From: an uncultured Cohaesibacter sp.
GTDB lineage: Bacteria > Pseudomonadota > Alphaproteobacteria > Rhizobiales > Cohaesibacteraceae
Reading direction: 5' to 3'
Assembly (NCBI RefSeq): GCF_963677725.1
Contig: NZ_OY782507.1
Coordinates: 868,001-932,000 of the forward strand
Length of the DNA: 64,000 nucleotides
Positions 51,671-59,956 of the stretch are shown here, piece after piece (positions within the stretch are counted from its first letter, which is position 1; the number at the start of each line of letters is the position of its first letter). The notes beneath the pieces are model-generated. The model was not told the origin of the DNA, made no database searches, and worked only from the letters and a program-made list of their open reading frames with translations. A program made the position numbers and the translations under genes.

Positions 51671-52273
51671 TTGAGCGCTATTTCGCTCCCTCATTTGCCT
51701 CGCTGTGACCGCTGTGGCATCTGATTTCTGGTGCCGTCTGTTGCCTCTAAAGTCCCGCTTTCCAATGACGTTCAAGCAGCCAGAAATGTGAACATTCAGC
51801 GCGATATGACGCACCTTCAGGCCAGTAAAAAGTCAGCACAATCAATGAAGTAGAAATTTCATTTCTGCAAATTTCCGAACAAATATATCATGCATCCGTC
51901 AATCTAATTTTCAAAAGACAATCACGGATTGCTTCGCAACTCGACATCAGCGGCTTTATCCATCGGATATATGCAAAGATGTTGTTGATTAGATGTAATA
52001 AAACAGAAATATCACCAATCAGAAAAGCGAATTTCCAGTGGCATTTCCTTTGCCGGATATGTGGGAGCCTTTGACGGCGGTTCATCCACTAACATCTATT
52101 CGTGGTTCGAATTTTCTTGTCCTGATGGAACAGCCATCAACAGCCATTGACCGACCGGCAGATTAGGTTTGGCGCAGCCCGCAAAAATGGCGTTTTGACA
52201 GCCCCTTCAAGGACTTTCCGCAATGCAAGATTTGGTCAGCATTTGCTGAAATTTAATTTTTTGAAAATTTCTG

Positions 52274-52289
52274 TTGCAACCGATTGCAA
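52274..52289. promoter_or_regulatory. LacI-type operator upstream of the inositol ABC importer
   Basis: TTGCAACCGATTGCAA has TTGCAA at both ends around CCGA; TTGCAA is itself a palindrome, so the site is symmetric except at the centre. It lies 265 bases before the binding-protein gene. Confidence 0.7.
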
Positions 52290-52554
52290 TATTGATACAG
52301 TTGCAGAGCGATGTTGGACAAATGAGGAGCTATTGTCCTGACATCGATCAGGCGACCTGGGAGGGCCTGCACGATCGCACTGACGCGCTTGACTGCATCA
52401 CAGTCAGGCATGCATCGGAAATTGTGCGCGTCGCATCAGCTTTCCCTTTTGCCAGACACCATCATTTCGCCGCACCGCAGACTTGGCTGTTTTGGGGGCG
52501 GCTTGCAAAGCAGGAATTCTTGCATTTCGGCTTTTTCTAACGGAGGAACATGAG

Positions 52555-53493
52555 ATGAAAAAGTTTATTATGGCGGCATTTGTCGGCACATTGTTGTCCA
52601 CGTCTGCCATGGCCGAGAATATCGGCGTCACCATGGCTGCATTCGATGACAACTTCTTGACCGTTCTGCGTAACGCCATGATCGCCAAGGGCGAGGAAAT
52701 GGGCGCCACGCTTCAGCTTGAAGATGCGCAGAACGAAGTGGGCAAACAGCTCAACCAGATCCAGAACTTTGTGGCTTCCGGCGTGGATGCAATCATCGTC
52801 AACCCTGTTGATACCGACGCCACCATCCCAATGTCCAAATTAGCTGCTGAAGCAGGCATTCCGCTGGTTTATGTCAACCGCGAGCCAGTGAACCTGAAAA
52901 AACTGCCAGAGAAACAGGCCTATGTCGGCTCTCTGGAAATTCAGGCAGGCAACCTTCAGGGTCAGCATGCATGTGAGCTGTTCAAAAAAATGGGCAAAAC
53001 CGAAGCTCAGGTCGTCATCCTGATGGGTGATCTGTCCAACCAGGCAGCCCGTCTGCGCACCAAAGGCGCGGAAGATGTGTTTGCCAAAGACGATTGCAAC
53101 TTCATCAAAGTGGCTGAAAAGCAGACCGGCATGTGGCAGCGCACCCTTGGTAGCGACCTTGTCACCAACTGGCTGTCGGCTGGCCTTAAAATCGATGGCG
53201 TGATGGTCAACAATGACGAAATGGCAGTGGGTGCCGCGCAGGCGCTGAAAAATGCCGGTGCTAATTTCGATGAAATCGTGATTGCCGGCGTTGATGGCAC
53301 AATCGATGCCAAAGCCATGATCGAAACCGGTGAAATCGACCATACCGTTTTCCAGAATGCCAAAGGTCAGGGCGCAGGCGCTGTTGAAGCCGCTGTGAAA
53401 TTTGCGCGCGGCGAAAAAGCCGATCAGGTCAACTACATTCCGTTCGAGCTTATCACTCCGGATAATCTGGCCGAATTCGCCAAAACCAACTGA
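52555..53493 (+). CDS. Sugar ABC transporter substrate-binding protein (inositol/rhizopine type)
   Basis: A 312-residue periplasmic binding protein with a signal peptide (residues 1-21, cleavage at SAMA/E). IGVTMAAFDDNFLTVLRNAM, DAIIVNPVDTDATIPMSKLAAEAGIPLVYVNREP and MVNNDEMAVGAAQALK, then IVIAGVDGT, are the pattern of the rhizopine/inositol/ribose receptor group. Context (iol genes and a LacI operator) makes myo-inositol the likely ligand. GGAGG precedes the ATG. It heads a binding protein-ATPase-permease operon. Confidence 0.92.
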   Translation: MKKFIMAAFVGTLLSTSAMAENIGVTMAAFDDNFLTVLRNAMIAKGEEMGATLQLEDAQNEVGKQLNQIQNFVASGVDAIIVNPVDTDATIPMSKLAAEAGIPLVYVNREPVNLKKLPEKQAYVGSLEIQAGNLQGQHACELFKKMGKTEAQVVILMGDLSNQAARLRTKGAEDVFAKDDCNFIKVAEKQTGMWQRTLGSDLVTNWLSAGLKIDGVMVNNDEMAVGAAQALKNAGANFDEIVIAGVDGTIDAKAMIETGEIDHTVFQNAKGQGAGAVEAAVKFARGEKADQVNYIPFELITPDNLAEFAKTN

Positions 53494-53576
53494 TCCATTT
53501 GATGTGATCACTGCGAGGGCGGTTCCCTGCCCTCGCAAGCAATGTTGCCTTTCAGCGCAAGCAAGGGAGGAAAACC

Positions 53577-55106
53577 ATGCTTGATGAAAGCGCGGGTTCA
53601 GCGCGCAATACCTATACCGGCGAATACATTCTCGAAGTCGACAATGTGCGCAAGGAATTTCCAGGGGTGATTGCCCTTGATGATGTCCAGCTCAAGATCC
53701 GCCCCGGTTCTGTACATGCTTTGATGGGCGAAAATGGTGCCGGTAAATCAACCCTCATGAAGATTATCGCCGGGATCTACAATCCAGACAAAGGTGAAGT
53801 CCGCTTTGCCGGTAAGAAACTGGATATCAAGACGCCGATCGACGCCCTCAATTCTGGCATCGCGATGATTCACCAGGAACTCAACCTGATGAACACGATG
53901 ACCGTGGCAGAAAATGTCTGGATCCGACGCGAGCCGAAAAACGCGCTGGGCCTGATCGATCATGATCAGATGAACAAGCAGACACAAGCTCTGTTTGATG
54001 AGCTCAATCTCAATCTTGACCCCAAAGCGATGGTTGGCGATCTGACCGTTGCCCAGAAGCAGATGATCGAGATTTCCAAGGCCGTTTCGTACAATTCCGA
54101 CGTCCTGATCATGGATGAGCCCACCTCGGCCATTACGGAAAGCGAGGTGGAGCGTCTCTTCACCATCATTCGCGACTTGAAATCCAAGGGCGTGGGCATT
54201 GTCTACATTACCCACAAGATGGACGAGCTGTTTGAAATTGCAGACGAGCTGACTGTTTTCCGCGATGGACAATATGTCGGCACCGAGCCAGCCTCGAACG
54301 TCACCAAGGATGATGTCATCCGGATGATGGTCGGGCGTGAGATCACCGACATGTTCCCGAAAATCGAATGTGAAATCGGGGATGTGGCGCTGGAAGTCAA
54401 ACATCTGAGCAATGGTCGCCACTTCAAGGATGTGAACTTCCAGCTGCGACGCGGTGAGATTTTGGGTGTTGCCGGACTGGTCGGCTCTGGTCGATCCGAA
54501 GTTGCAGAAGCGATCTTTGGTGTGAGGCCTGCCGACTCTGGTGAGATTTTCATCAATGGCGATAAGGTCGATATCACCAAGCCGTCGGATGCCACCCAGC
54601 ATGGGCTTGCCTTCCTGACAGAAGACCGCAAGGAAAGCGGCTGCTTTTTGATCCTTGATTGTCTGGAAAATATCCAGATGGCTCTGATCACCCAGGGCAT
54701 GGTCAACAAAACCGGCTTTGTCGAGCAAGGCAAGGTCACCCAGATGGTCGAGGAATATGTCGAGAAGCTGCGGATCAAGACGCCAAGTCTGTCCGAGATT
54801 GTCGAAAATCTCTCGGGCGGCAACCAGCAGAAGCTTTTGATTGCCCGCTGGCTCTTGACCAATCCGAAAATCCTCATTCTCGACGAACCGACACGCGGTA
54901 TCGATGTCGGGGCGAAATCCGAAATTCACCGTCTGATTACCCAGCTTGCGGGTCAGGGGGTGGCCATCTTGATGATCTCTTCGGAACTGCCTGAAGTTCT
55001 GGGCATGTCCGACCGCATCATGGTCATGCATGAAGGCTGTGTGAGTGGCTTCCTGGATCGGTCCGAGGCCGACCAGATGAGCGTCATGAAACTGGCAGCG
55101 AAGTAA
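53577..55106 (+). CDS. Sugar ABC transporter ATP-binding protein (two ATPase domains)
   Basis: A 509-residue RbsA/MglA-type protein with two nucleotide-binding domains. Domain 1 has Walker [10 protein letters not shown] (about residue 58) and [10 protein letters not shown], and its signature is the degenerate [10 protein letters not shown]. Domain 2 has GLVGSGRSE in place of Walker [17 protein letters not shown] and [13 protein letters not shown]. This asymmetry is normal in the family. AGGGAGG precedes the ATG. It energises the inositol-type importer. Confidence 0.93.
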   Translation: MLDESAGSARNTYTGEYILEVDNVRKEFPGVIALDDVQLKIRPGSVHALMGENGAGKSTLMKIIAGIYNPDKGEVRFAGKKLDIKTPIDALNSGIAMIHQELNLMNTMTVAENVWIRREPKNALGLIDHDQMNKQTQALFDELNLNLDPKAMVGDLTVAQKQMIEISKAVSYNSDVLIMDEPTSAITESEVERLFTIIRDLKSKGVGIVYITHKMDELFEIADELTVFRDGQYVGTEPASNVTKDDVIRMMVGREITDMFPKIECEIGDVALEVKHLSNGRHFKDVNFQLRRGEILGVAGLVGSGRSEVAEAIFGVRPADSGEIFINGDKVDITKPSDATQHGLAFLTEDRKESGCFLILDCLENIQMALITQGMVNKTGFVEQGKVTQMVEEYVEKLRIKTPSLSEIVENLSGGNQQKLLIARWLLTNPKILILDEPTRGIDVGAKSEIHRLITQLAGQGVAILMISSELPEVLGMSDRIMVMHEGCVSGFLDRSEADQMSVMKLAAK

Positions 55107-55125
55107 GACCGGGAGAAAATTCACA

Positions 55126-56151
55126 ATGTCAAACGCAGATGTCACAGCGGCAGAGGCCGCACCCAAAGGCCGCAAACTCGCTCCAGAGGTGAATATTCTT
55201 CTGGTTCTGTTCGGTATCGCCATCCTGTTCGAAGTGCTGGGCTGGGTGTTTCAGGGACAATCCTTCCTTGGCAACATTGCCCGCCTGAAAATCATGATCC
55301 TGCAGGTGTCGGTGATCGGCATCATCGCGGTCGGCGTCACCCAGATCATTATCACTGGCGGCATCGACCTCTCGTCCGGCTCCCTTGTCGGCGCGGTGGC
55401 CATGGTCTCGATGTCCTTCGCCCAGACCGCAGACTATGGTCTGGACCGTGTGCTCTTCCCGGCTCTGGTTGACCTGCCTGTTCTGGTGCCGGTCATCGTG
55501 GGGCTGTTTGTGGGGGCCTGTGCGGGCTTCATCAATGGCTGGCTTATTGCCTACACCAAAATCCCGCCCTTCATTGCCACATTGGGCATGATGGTCTCGG
55601 CCCGTGGGTTCGCCAAATGGTTCACCAAGGGCGCGCCGATTTCCTTCCCCACTGACTCCTTTGCCTTCATCGGCTCTGGCATGATGCCGGTTGTCATCTT
55701 CGTGATCGTTGCCATCATCTTCCATGTCATGATGAAATATACCCGCTATGGCAAATTTACCTATGCCATCGGGGCCAATGAGACCGCAGCTCGCGTCTCC
55801 GGTATCGACGTGGAGCGCCAGAAGGTCAAGATCTACATGATCGCTGGCATCTTGTCCGCTTTGGCTGCCATCGTGGTGGCTGCGCGTGGTCAGACCGCCC
55901 AGCCGGGCATGGGGCTGATGTATGAGCTTGATGCCATCGCCATGGCGGTTATTGGCGGCACCTCGCTGACGGGTGGTCGCGGGTCGATCATTGGCACAGC
56001 CATCGGCATGGTCATCTTCGGTGTCATCATTTCCGGTTTCACGTTCCTCCGTCTTGATGCCTACTATCAGGAAATGATGAAGGGTGTGATCATTGTCGGT
56101 GCCGTTGTCATCGACACTTACCGCCAAAAGAAAGGGAAGACGGCCAAGTAA
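55126..56151 (+). CDS. Sugar ABC transporter permease (RbsC-type)
   Basis: A 341-residue inner-membrane permease with eight to ten helices. [74 protein letters not shown] (EAA-like ATPase coupling loop) and [19 protein letters not shown] are RbsC-family blocks. It begins 19 bases after the ATPase stop and ends just before a strong terminator. Confidence 0.93.
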   Translation: MSNADVTAAEAAPKGRKLAPEVNILLVLFGIAILFEVLGWVFQGQSFLGNIARLKIMILQVSVIGIIAVGVTQIIITGGIDLSSGSLVGAVAMVSMSFAQTADYGLDRVLFPALVDLPVLVPVIVGLFVGACAGFINGWLIAYTKIPPFIATLGMMVSARGFAKWFTKGAPISFPTDSFAFIGSGMMPVVIFVIVAIIFHVMMKYTRYGKFTYAIGANETAARVSGIDVERQKVKIYMIAGILSALAAIVVAARGQTAQPGMGLMYELDAIAMAVIGGTSLTGGRGSIIGTAIGMVIFGVIISGFTFLRLDAYYQEMMKGVIIVGAVVIDTYRQKKGKTAK

Positions 56152-56177
56152 GTCTTCCCCTCCTCCCAAGACACCTT

Positions 56178-56203
56178 CAAGGGGCTTCGGCCCCTTGTTT
56201 TTT
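56178..56203 (+). terminator. Intrinsic terminator with UUCG tetraloop
   Basis: CAAGGGGC, loop TTCG, GCCCCTTG, then six T. It closes the ABC importer operon 27 bases after the permease stop. Confidence 0.92.
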
Positions 56204-56282
56204 ATCTGCAACAATGATCAGACTAGGCCCAAAAGAAAGCCGTCTAAACACCGCCTGACAACGTGCTGCAAAAGGAAAGCTC

Positions 56283-56477
56283 ATGTTCAATTTTGACATC
56301 CCCTTCTTCCGCCCGCTCTGGGTTCGACTGATTGTCGTGGCCGTGTGCATTGGCTGGGGCCTGTTCGAACTGATGAGCAACTCCGTCGGCTTTGCGATCA
56401 TCTTCCTGTCAGCCGGTTTCTATGCAGCCTATCGGTTGTTCGTGACGTTTGATCCGGAGAAAGATGCGGGAGAGTGA
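56283..56477 (+). CDS. Small membrane protein, DUF3329-like
   Basis: A 64-residue protein with two hydrophobic helices (about residues 13-30 and 35-50): FDIPFFRPLWVRLIVVAVCIGWGLFELMS then FAIIFLSAGFYAAYRLFVTFDP. The PFFRPLWxR start and LFVTFDP end match the small alphaproteobacterial DUF3329 proteins as I remember them. AAAGGAAAG precedes the ATG. It lies after a terminator so is transcribed on its own. No function is known. Confidence 0.75.
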   Translation: MFNFDIPFFRPLWVRLIVVAVCIGWGLFELMSNSVGFAIIFLSAGFYAAYRLFVTFDPEKDAGE

Positions 56478-56509
56478 AACGGGGGCACGATGCGCGATCC
56501 CTCCGGGTT

Positions 56510-56620
56510 CGCTCTTGCATCTCGCTGGACAATGTGCTGGTCACCCGTCTCGACGTGACGGACACGACCTCCATCAATGCAGCCGTCTCCGAGGGGATCG
56601 AGCTGGTATCTCGGCACTTG
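56510..56620 (+). pseudogene. Remnant of a short-chain dehydrogenase gene
   Basis: In one frame the stretch reads LDNVLVTRLDVTDTTSINAAVSEGIE, which is the segment after the second beta strand of classical SDR proteins (LDVTD contacts the adenine). The expected glycine-rich start upstream and the FGRIDVLVNNAG block downstream are both absent. The frame has no ribosome site, so this looks like the relic of a deleted or recombined gene. Confidence 0.45.
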
Positions 56621-56827
56621 GATGAGCTAGATTGGTGTCAACTGCTCACGACCATTGCAACGATGAACACAGCATTATCGACCATCATTCATATAGATGC
56701 CTAATAAAGGCAAAATTTGCGTTGGAAATCATTTCAGCTTCCGCGTGCATCTTCAGAGTTTAACTCGCCTTTAACCATAAATCCTTAGCCTCCCCTTAAA
56801 GTGCTATGCTTTTAAGGGGACATCCTA

Positions 56828-57454
56828 ATGTTGAAAAAAGTGCTGATTGCAGCAGCAGTTGCAGCCATTCCCACGGTTTCAATCGCTGCAGACATGCCAT
56901 ATATCGAAGAAGCTCCTGCTACGTTTGATGATCGTTGGGCAGGATCTTACATTGGTGTTCAAGCAGGATATTCCAGCTTGACCGCAAAACAAACAGGCTT
57001 TTATGAGAAGACAGTCGATGGTCCGACATATGGCATTTTTGGTGGCCATAATTTCGTGTTTGACGATGTTCTTGTTGGTGTCGAGTTGAATGCAGATCTG
57101 ACCAATGACCAAACGCGACTGACATCACGCTCGACCGGGCAAACCAACTGGAGCGCCGGTGCTGCCATGCGGTTGGGCTATATTATGGGTTCCTATCTGC
57201 CATATCTGAAAGTCGGCGTTGGCTTGACAGAAATGGAAGGAACTTATGTACCAACCGGGCAAAAAGACACCGCCATTCATACAAATCTTGATCTTGGCGG
57301 CGGCTTTGAAGCCATGGTTTTCGATGATGTCTCTTTGAGATTGGAAAGCATTTATCGCATTTCTTCCAAAGAAGACTACACATTGGCCGGTGTTACCGGT
57401 GGTGTTGATGTTGATGGCTTCATCACTCGAGTTGGTCTAGCTTACCACTTCTAA
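56828..57454 (+). CDS. Outer-membrane beta-barrel protein (Omp25/Omp31-like)
   Basis: A 208-residue exported protein. A signal peptide (residues 1-21, cleavage after SIAA) is followed by an alternating strand pattern: WAGSYIGVQAGYSS, GPTYGIFGGHNFVFDDVLVGVELNADL, WSAGAAMRLGYIMGSYLPYLKVGVGLTEME, LDLGGGFEAMVFDDVSLRLESIYRI, ending in an aromatic residue (GLAYHF) as the barrel-assembly signal. This fits the eight-stranded OmpA-like/Omp25-Omp31 porin family. Base composition is more AT-rich than its neighbours. AAGGGGACATC precedes the ATG. Confidence 0.87.
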   Translation: MLKKVLIAAAVAAIPTVSIAADMPYIEEAPATFDDRWAGSYIGVQAGYSSLTAKQTGFYEKTVDGPTYGIFGGHNFVFDDVLVGVELNADLTNDQTRLTSRSTGQTNWSAGAAMRLGYIMGSYLPYLKVGVGLTEMEGTYVPTGQKDTAIHTNLDLGGGFEAMVFDDVSLRLESIYRISSKEDYTLAGVTGGVDVDGFITRVGLAYHF

Positions 57455-57480
57455 AAGTCTGGTGTAGTTACACGCCGCAC

Positions 57481-57515
57481 AAAAAAGCCGGAAGCGTCAA
57501 GCTTCCGGCTTTTTT
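57481..57515. terminator. Bidirectional intrinsic terminator
   Basis: A run of six A, then GCCGGAAGC, loop GTCAA, GCTTCCGGC, then six T. It serves the porin gene on the plus strand and iolG on the minus strand. Confidence 0.94.
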
Positions 57516-57538
57516 AGTTTCAACGCTTGAATGCAGAC

Positions 57539-58525
57539 TCAGAGCTGCTTTAGCTGCCCATCGCGAACAGAGGCATCGGCAGCGTCGGCTAGGAGCTGGG
57601 CGCGCAGACCATCATAGCCGAGCGGCACGGCAACGTTTTTGCCTTCGCACAGGTCAACGAAGCTGTTCAGCTCGTTGACGAAAGCCTGACCATAACGTTC
57701 GAGGAAGAAGTCGAGGGCCGGGTCGACCTGATAGCCATCGGCATTGGCATAGGTCACAGTGGTGGCGCGGCAGTTGCCTGCGCTCAGCATGCCTTTGGAG
57801 CCATGAACTTCGATCCGCTGGTCATAACCATAGGTGGCGCGGCGGGAGTTGGAGATCTGGCAGATCTTGCCGCTTGCGGTTTCTAGCACAGCCACAGCGG
57901 TGTCGACATCGCCAACCTTGCCGATTTCTTCGTCCACCTGGCAGGAGCCACGGGCAAACAGGGAGACAGGCTCTTCACCCAACAGGAAACGGGCCATGTC
58001 GAGATCGTGGATCATCATGTCGCGGAACAGGCCACCGGAGCGTTTGACATAGTCAATCGGTGGGGCCGATGGATCACGGGAGGTGATCTGGACCAGCTCG
58101 ACGTCGCCAATTTCGCCGGCTTCAATGCGGGCGCGGACGCTGGCAAAGTTGGGGTCGAAGCGGCGGTTGAAGCCGATCATCAGTTTCTTGCCGGTTTTCT
58201 CGACGGTATCCAGGCAGGCGCGGATCCGGTCGGTGGAGGTGTCGACGGGCTTCTCGCAAAAGACATGCTTGCCAGCCAGCGCAGCTTGTTCGGTGAAATC
58301 TGCATGGGTGTCGGTGGAAGAGCAAACGAAGACGGCGTCGACGGAAGGGTCGGCCAGCATGGCTTCGACGGTGACGGCCGGGATGGCATAGTCCGCGGCC
58401 AAGGCATCGGCAGCGGCCGGAATGGCGTCAGCAGCCGACACAAGGTTGGCTTTGGCCGAAGCGGCGATGTTGGCTGCATGCAGTTTGCCGATGCGCCCGG
58501 CACCGATCAGTCCGATGGAGATCAT
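57539..58525 (-). CDS. iolG: myo-inositol 2-dehydrogenase
   Basis: A 328-residue Gfo/Idh/MocA enzyme that oxidises myo-inositol to 2-keto-myo-inositol. IGLIGAGRIGKLHAANIA (Rossmann), HVFCEKPVDTSTDRI (EKP Lys), FNRRFDPNFASVRARIEAGEIG, SRDPSAPPIDYVKRSGGLFRDMMIHDLDMARFL (catalytic Asp and His) are diagnostic for IolG/IdhA. AAGG and GTAGATTG lie before ATG 58525. Its leader contains a terminator-like hairpin, and a LacI operator is 270 bases upstream. Confidence 0.95.
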   Translation of the reverse strand: MISIGLIGAGRIGKLHAANIAASAKANLVSAADAIPAAADALAADYAIPAVTVEAMLADPSVDAVFVCSSTDTHADFTEQAALAGKHVFCEKPVDTSTDRIRACLDTVEKTGKKLMIGFNRRFDPNFASVRARIEAGEIGDVELVQITSRDPSAPPIDYVKRSGGLFRDMMIHDLDMARFLLGEEPVSLFARGSCQVDEEIGKVGDVDTAVAVLETASGKICQISNSRRATYGYDQRIEVHGSKGMLSAGNCRATTVTYANADGYQVDPALDFFLERYGQAFVNELNSFVDLCEGKNVAVPLGYDGLRAQLLADAADASVRDGQLKQL

Positions 58526-58554
58526 GATCAATCTACCTTTCCTTACAAAAATAA

Positions 58555-58588
58555 GCCCCCACTGGCGATTTGCCAGTAATTCGGGGGC
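58555..58588 (-). promoter_or_regulatory. Terminator-like hairpin in the iolG leader
   Basis: On the minus strand GCCCCC + ACTGGC pair with GCCAGT + GGGGGC (12 pairs, with a five-base one-sided bulge) and TTATTTTTG follows, 25 bases before the iolG start. It could act as an attenuator or a block on the ribosome site. Confidence 0.5.
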
Positions 58589-58795
58589 AAAAGAGCTGTC
58601 ATTTGCGGCTGATGATGCAACCGGTTACGAAAGAAGGCCAGACCCAGCCAGTCTGCCGGGGAATAGCTCAAAGATCACAGCGCCAATCTCACTATTCCCG
58701 CAATTATCCTGATTTGAAGGATAGCGCATCTTCATGCGGTTTTTAATCACCGGATCACCCACCATGCTTGTTTGGGATGAGTTTTCCTCTGATTT

Positions 58796-58811
58796 TTGAA
58801 ACCGATTGCAA
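58796..58811. promoter_or_regulatory. LacI-type operator upstream of iolG
   Basis: TTGAAACCGATTGCAA, identical over 16 bases to the site at 48174-48189. It lies between iolG and the end of the isomerase gene and is best placed to control iolG. Confidence 0.75.
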
Positions 58812-58877
58812 AACATGTGAAAGGTGACCACTGCCTTGATCCTTCACTGACAAAGGCTTGAACCGGTTAGGTGCAGT

Positions 58878-59690
58878 TTAGAGCGCGGTCCTGATGAAAT
58901 TTATGGATTGGTTCAACACAGGCGCAACATCGTCGAGCTCATGAATTTCTGCGGCGAAGGGTTCGAACGATACCGGGCCGTCATATCCGGTTGCCAGCAG
59001 GAATTTGAGCTGTCCGATATTGTCGAGGCGGTCCGCTTTACCCACCAAAATTCGGTGGTCATCAAGCATGTCAGCCACCGCGATGGCCGGGTCTTCAACG
59101 CCGGAAATGTGAACAAGGCCTGTCATGTTGGCAAAGAAGCTCTGCTCACCGGCCAGATGGTGGTGGAAGGTATCATGCACGAGGCGGAAGACGCCCTCGC
59201 CTGCCACATCACGAATTGCTTCAACCGCCTTCGTTTTGAGGCGGAGGGAGCATTGCGCAAAGCCCAGCGGTTCGATCAGACCGATAATACCCGCTTCTTC
59301 ATACATTGGTTTCAGGGCAGACAGAGACTGGCGCAAATTGTCGTCGAGCTCCTGCTCGCTCTTGCCATAATCATGGTCATTGACCGGGCACATGACCAAA
59401 CCCTTTGCACCACATTTGGCAGCATAATCAATCAGCGCACTGGCTTCTGCGGCGCGGGCGTCATTCCATTCATTGAAGCGCTGCAGAGCGTTGATGCTAC
59501 AGATTTCAACGCCATTCTTTGCGGCCAGATCTTTCACCTCTGCCGGGTCGAGGCCCAAAGCCATCGGATCATTTGGAATGTCATTGCGGATCTCGACCAG
59601 ATCAACCTTCTGGGTTCGACAGAATGCGAAAAAGTCAGCAAGTGGCATGCTGGGCGCGATCATGTGATTGATCGAGAAACGAATGCTCAT
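58878..59690 (-). CDS. TIM-barrel sugar isomerase, IolI-like
   Basis: A 270-residue xylose-isomerase-like TIM barrel. CSINALQRFNEWND, VMCPVNDHDY, GLIEPLGFAQCS (metal Glu), VFRLVHDTFHHHLAGE (metal Asp/His), LVHISGVEDPA and VSFEPFA (metal Glu) follow the order of Bacillus IolI, the 2-keto-myo-inositol isomerase; hydroxypyruvate isomerases are a less likely reading. GGGAGGA precedes ATG 59690; the frame continues to 59750 but that part crosses an operator. It would let D-chiro- or other inositols enter the pathway. Confidence 0.83.
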   Translation of the reverse strand: MSIRFSINHMIAPSMPLADFFAFCRTQKVDLVEIRNDIPNDPMALGLDPAEVKDLAAKNGVEICSINALQRFNEWNDARAAEASALIDYAAKCGAKGLVMCPVNDHDYGKSEQELDDNLRQSLSALKPMYEEAGIIGLIEPLGFAQCSLRLKTKAVEAIRDVAGEGVFRLVHDTFHHHLAGEQSFFANMTGLVHISGVEDPAIAVADMLDDHRILVGKADRLDNIGQLKFLLATGYDGPVSFEPFAAEIHELDDVAPVLNQSINFIRTAL

Positions 59691-59721
59691 CAGTAAAGTC
59701 CTCCCAAATGTGACAAAACAA

Positions 59722-59742
59722 GTTGATTGAATTGCCATCAAC
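59722..59742. promoter_or_regulatory. Palindromic operator of the isomerase gene
   Basis: TTGATTGAATTGCCATCAA flanked by G and C gives perfect six-base outer arms (GTTGAT/ATCAAC). A near copy is at 59904-59922, in front of the LacI-type gene. Confidence 0.6.
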
Positions 59743-59903
59743 CACGTCAATACCAGGCACTCTATGTTTGCACCCTACGCCTGTCAATCAAGGCATCCCA
59801 GCAATAAGCAGGAGGTTTAATTCTATTTAAACATCTGTTTTAATTGATTTATTCCTCTACATCTCGCATCTAGCATATTCAAGACCCCTCCCCACTCTAT
59901 GTT

Positions 59904-59922
59904 TTGATTGAAAAGCCATCAA
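59904..59922. promoter_or_regulatory. Palindromic operator of the second LacI-type gene
   Basis: TTGATTGAAAAGCCATCAA matches the 59722 site at 17 of 19 positions (only the two central bases TT/AA differ). It ends 35 bases before the regulator start. Confidence 0.6.
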
Positions 59923-59956
59923 TTGTGATGTCAAATAAAGTCAATTCACAGGGAAT

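Larger units (their letters stand above)
51573..52554. other. Long intergenic region before the inositol ABC importer
   Basis: 982 bases with no convincing gene; the frames present (65-99 codons) lack ribosome sites and conserved features. It contains the terminator at 51588-51625, an operator-like repeat at 51654-51670 and the LacI operator at 52274-52289. A long AT-rich central part (51830-52260) is unexplained. Confidence 0.6.
58526..58877. other. iolG leader and promoter region
   Basis: 352 bases between the start of iolG and the stop of the isomerase gene, both on the minus strand. It holds the hairpin at 58555-58588 and the LacI operator at 58796-58811. No gene is seen. Confidence 0.6.

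Noticed and set aside
53748-55223. 491-codon minus-strand frame
   Set aside because: It is antisense to the ABC ATPase gene, which has complete Walker and signature motifs.
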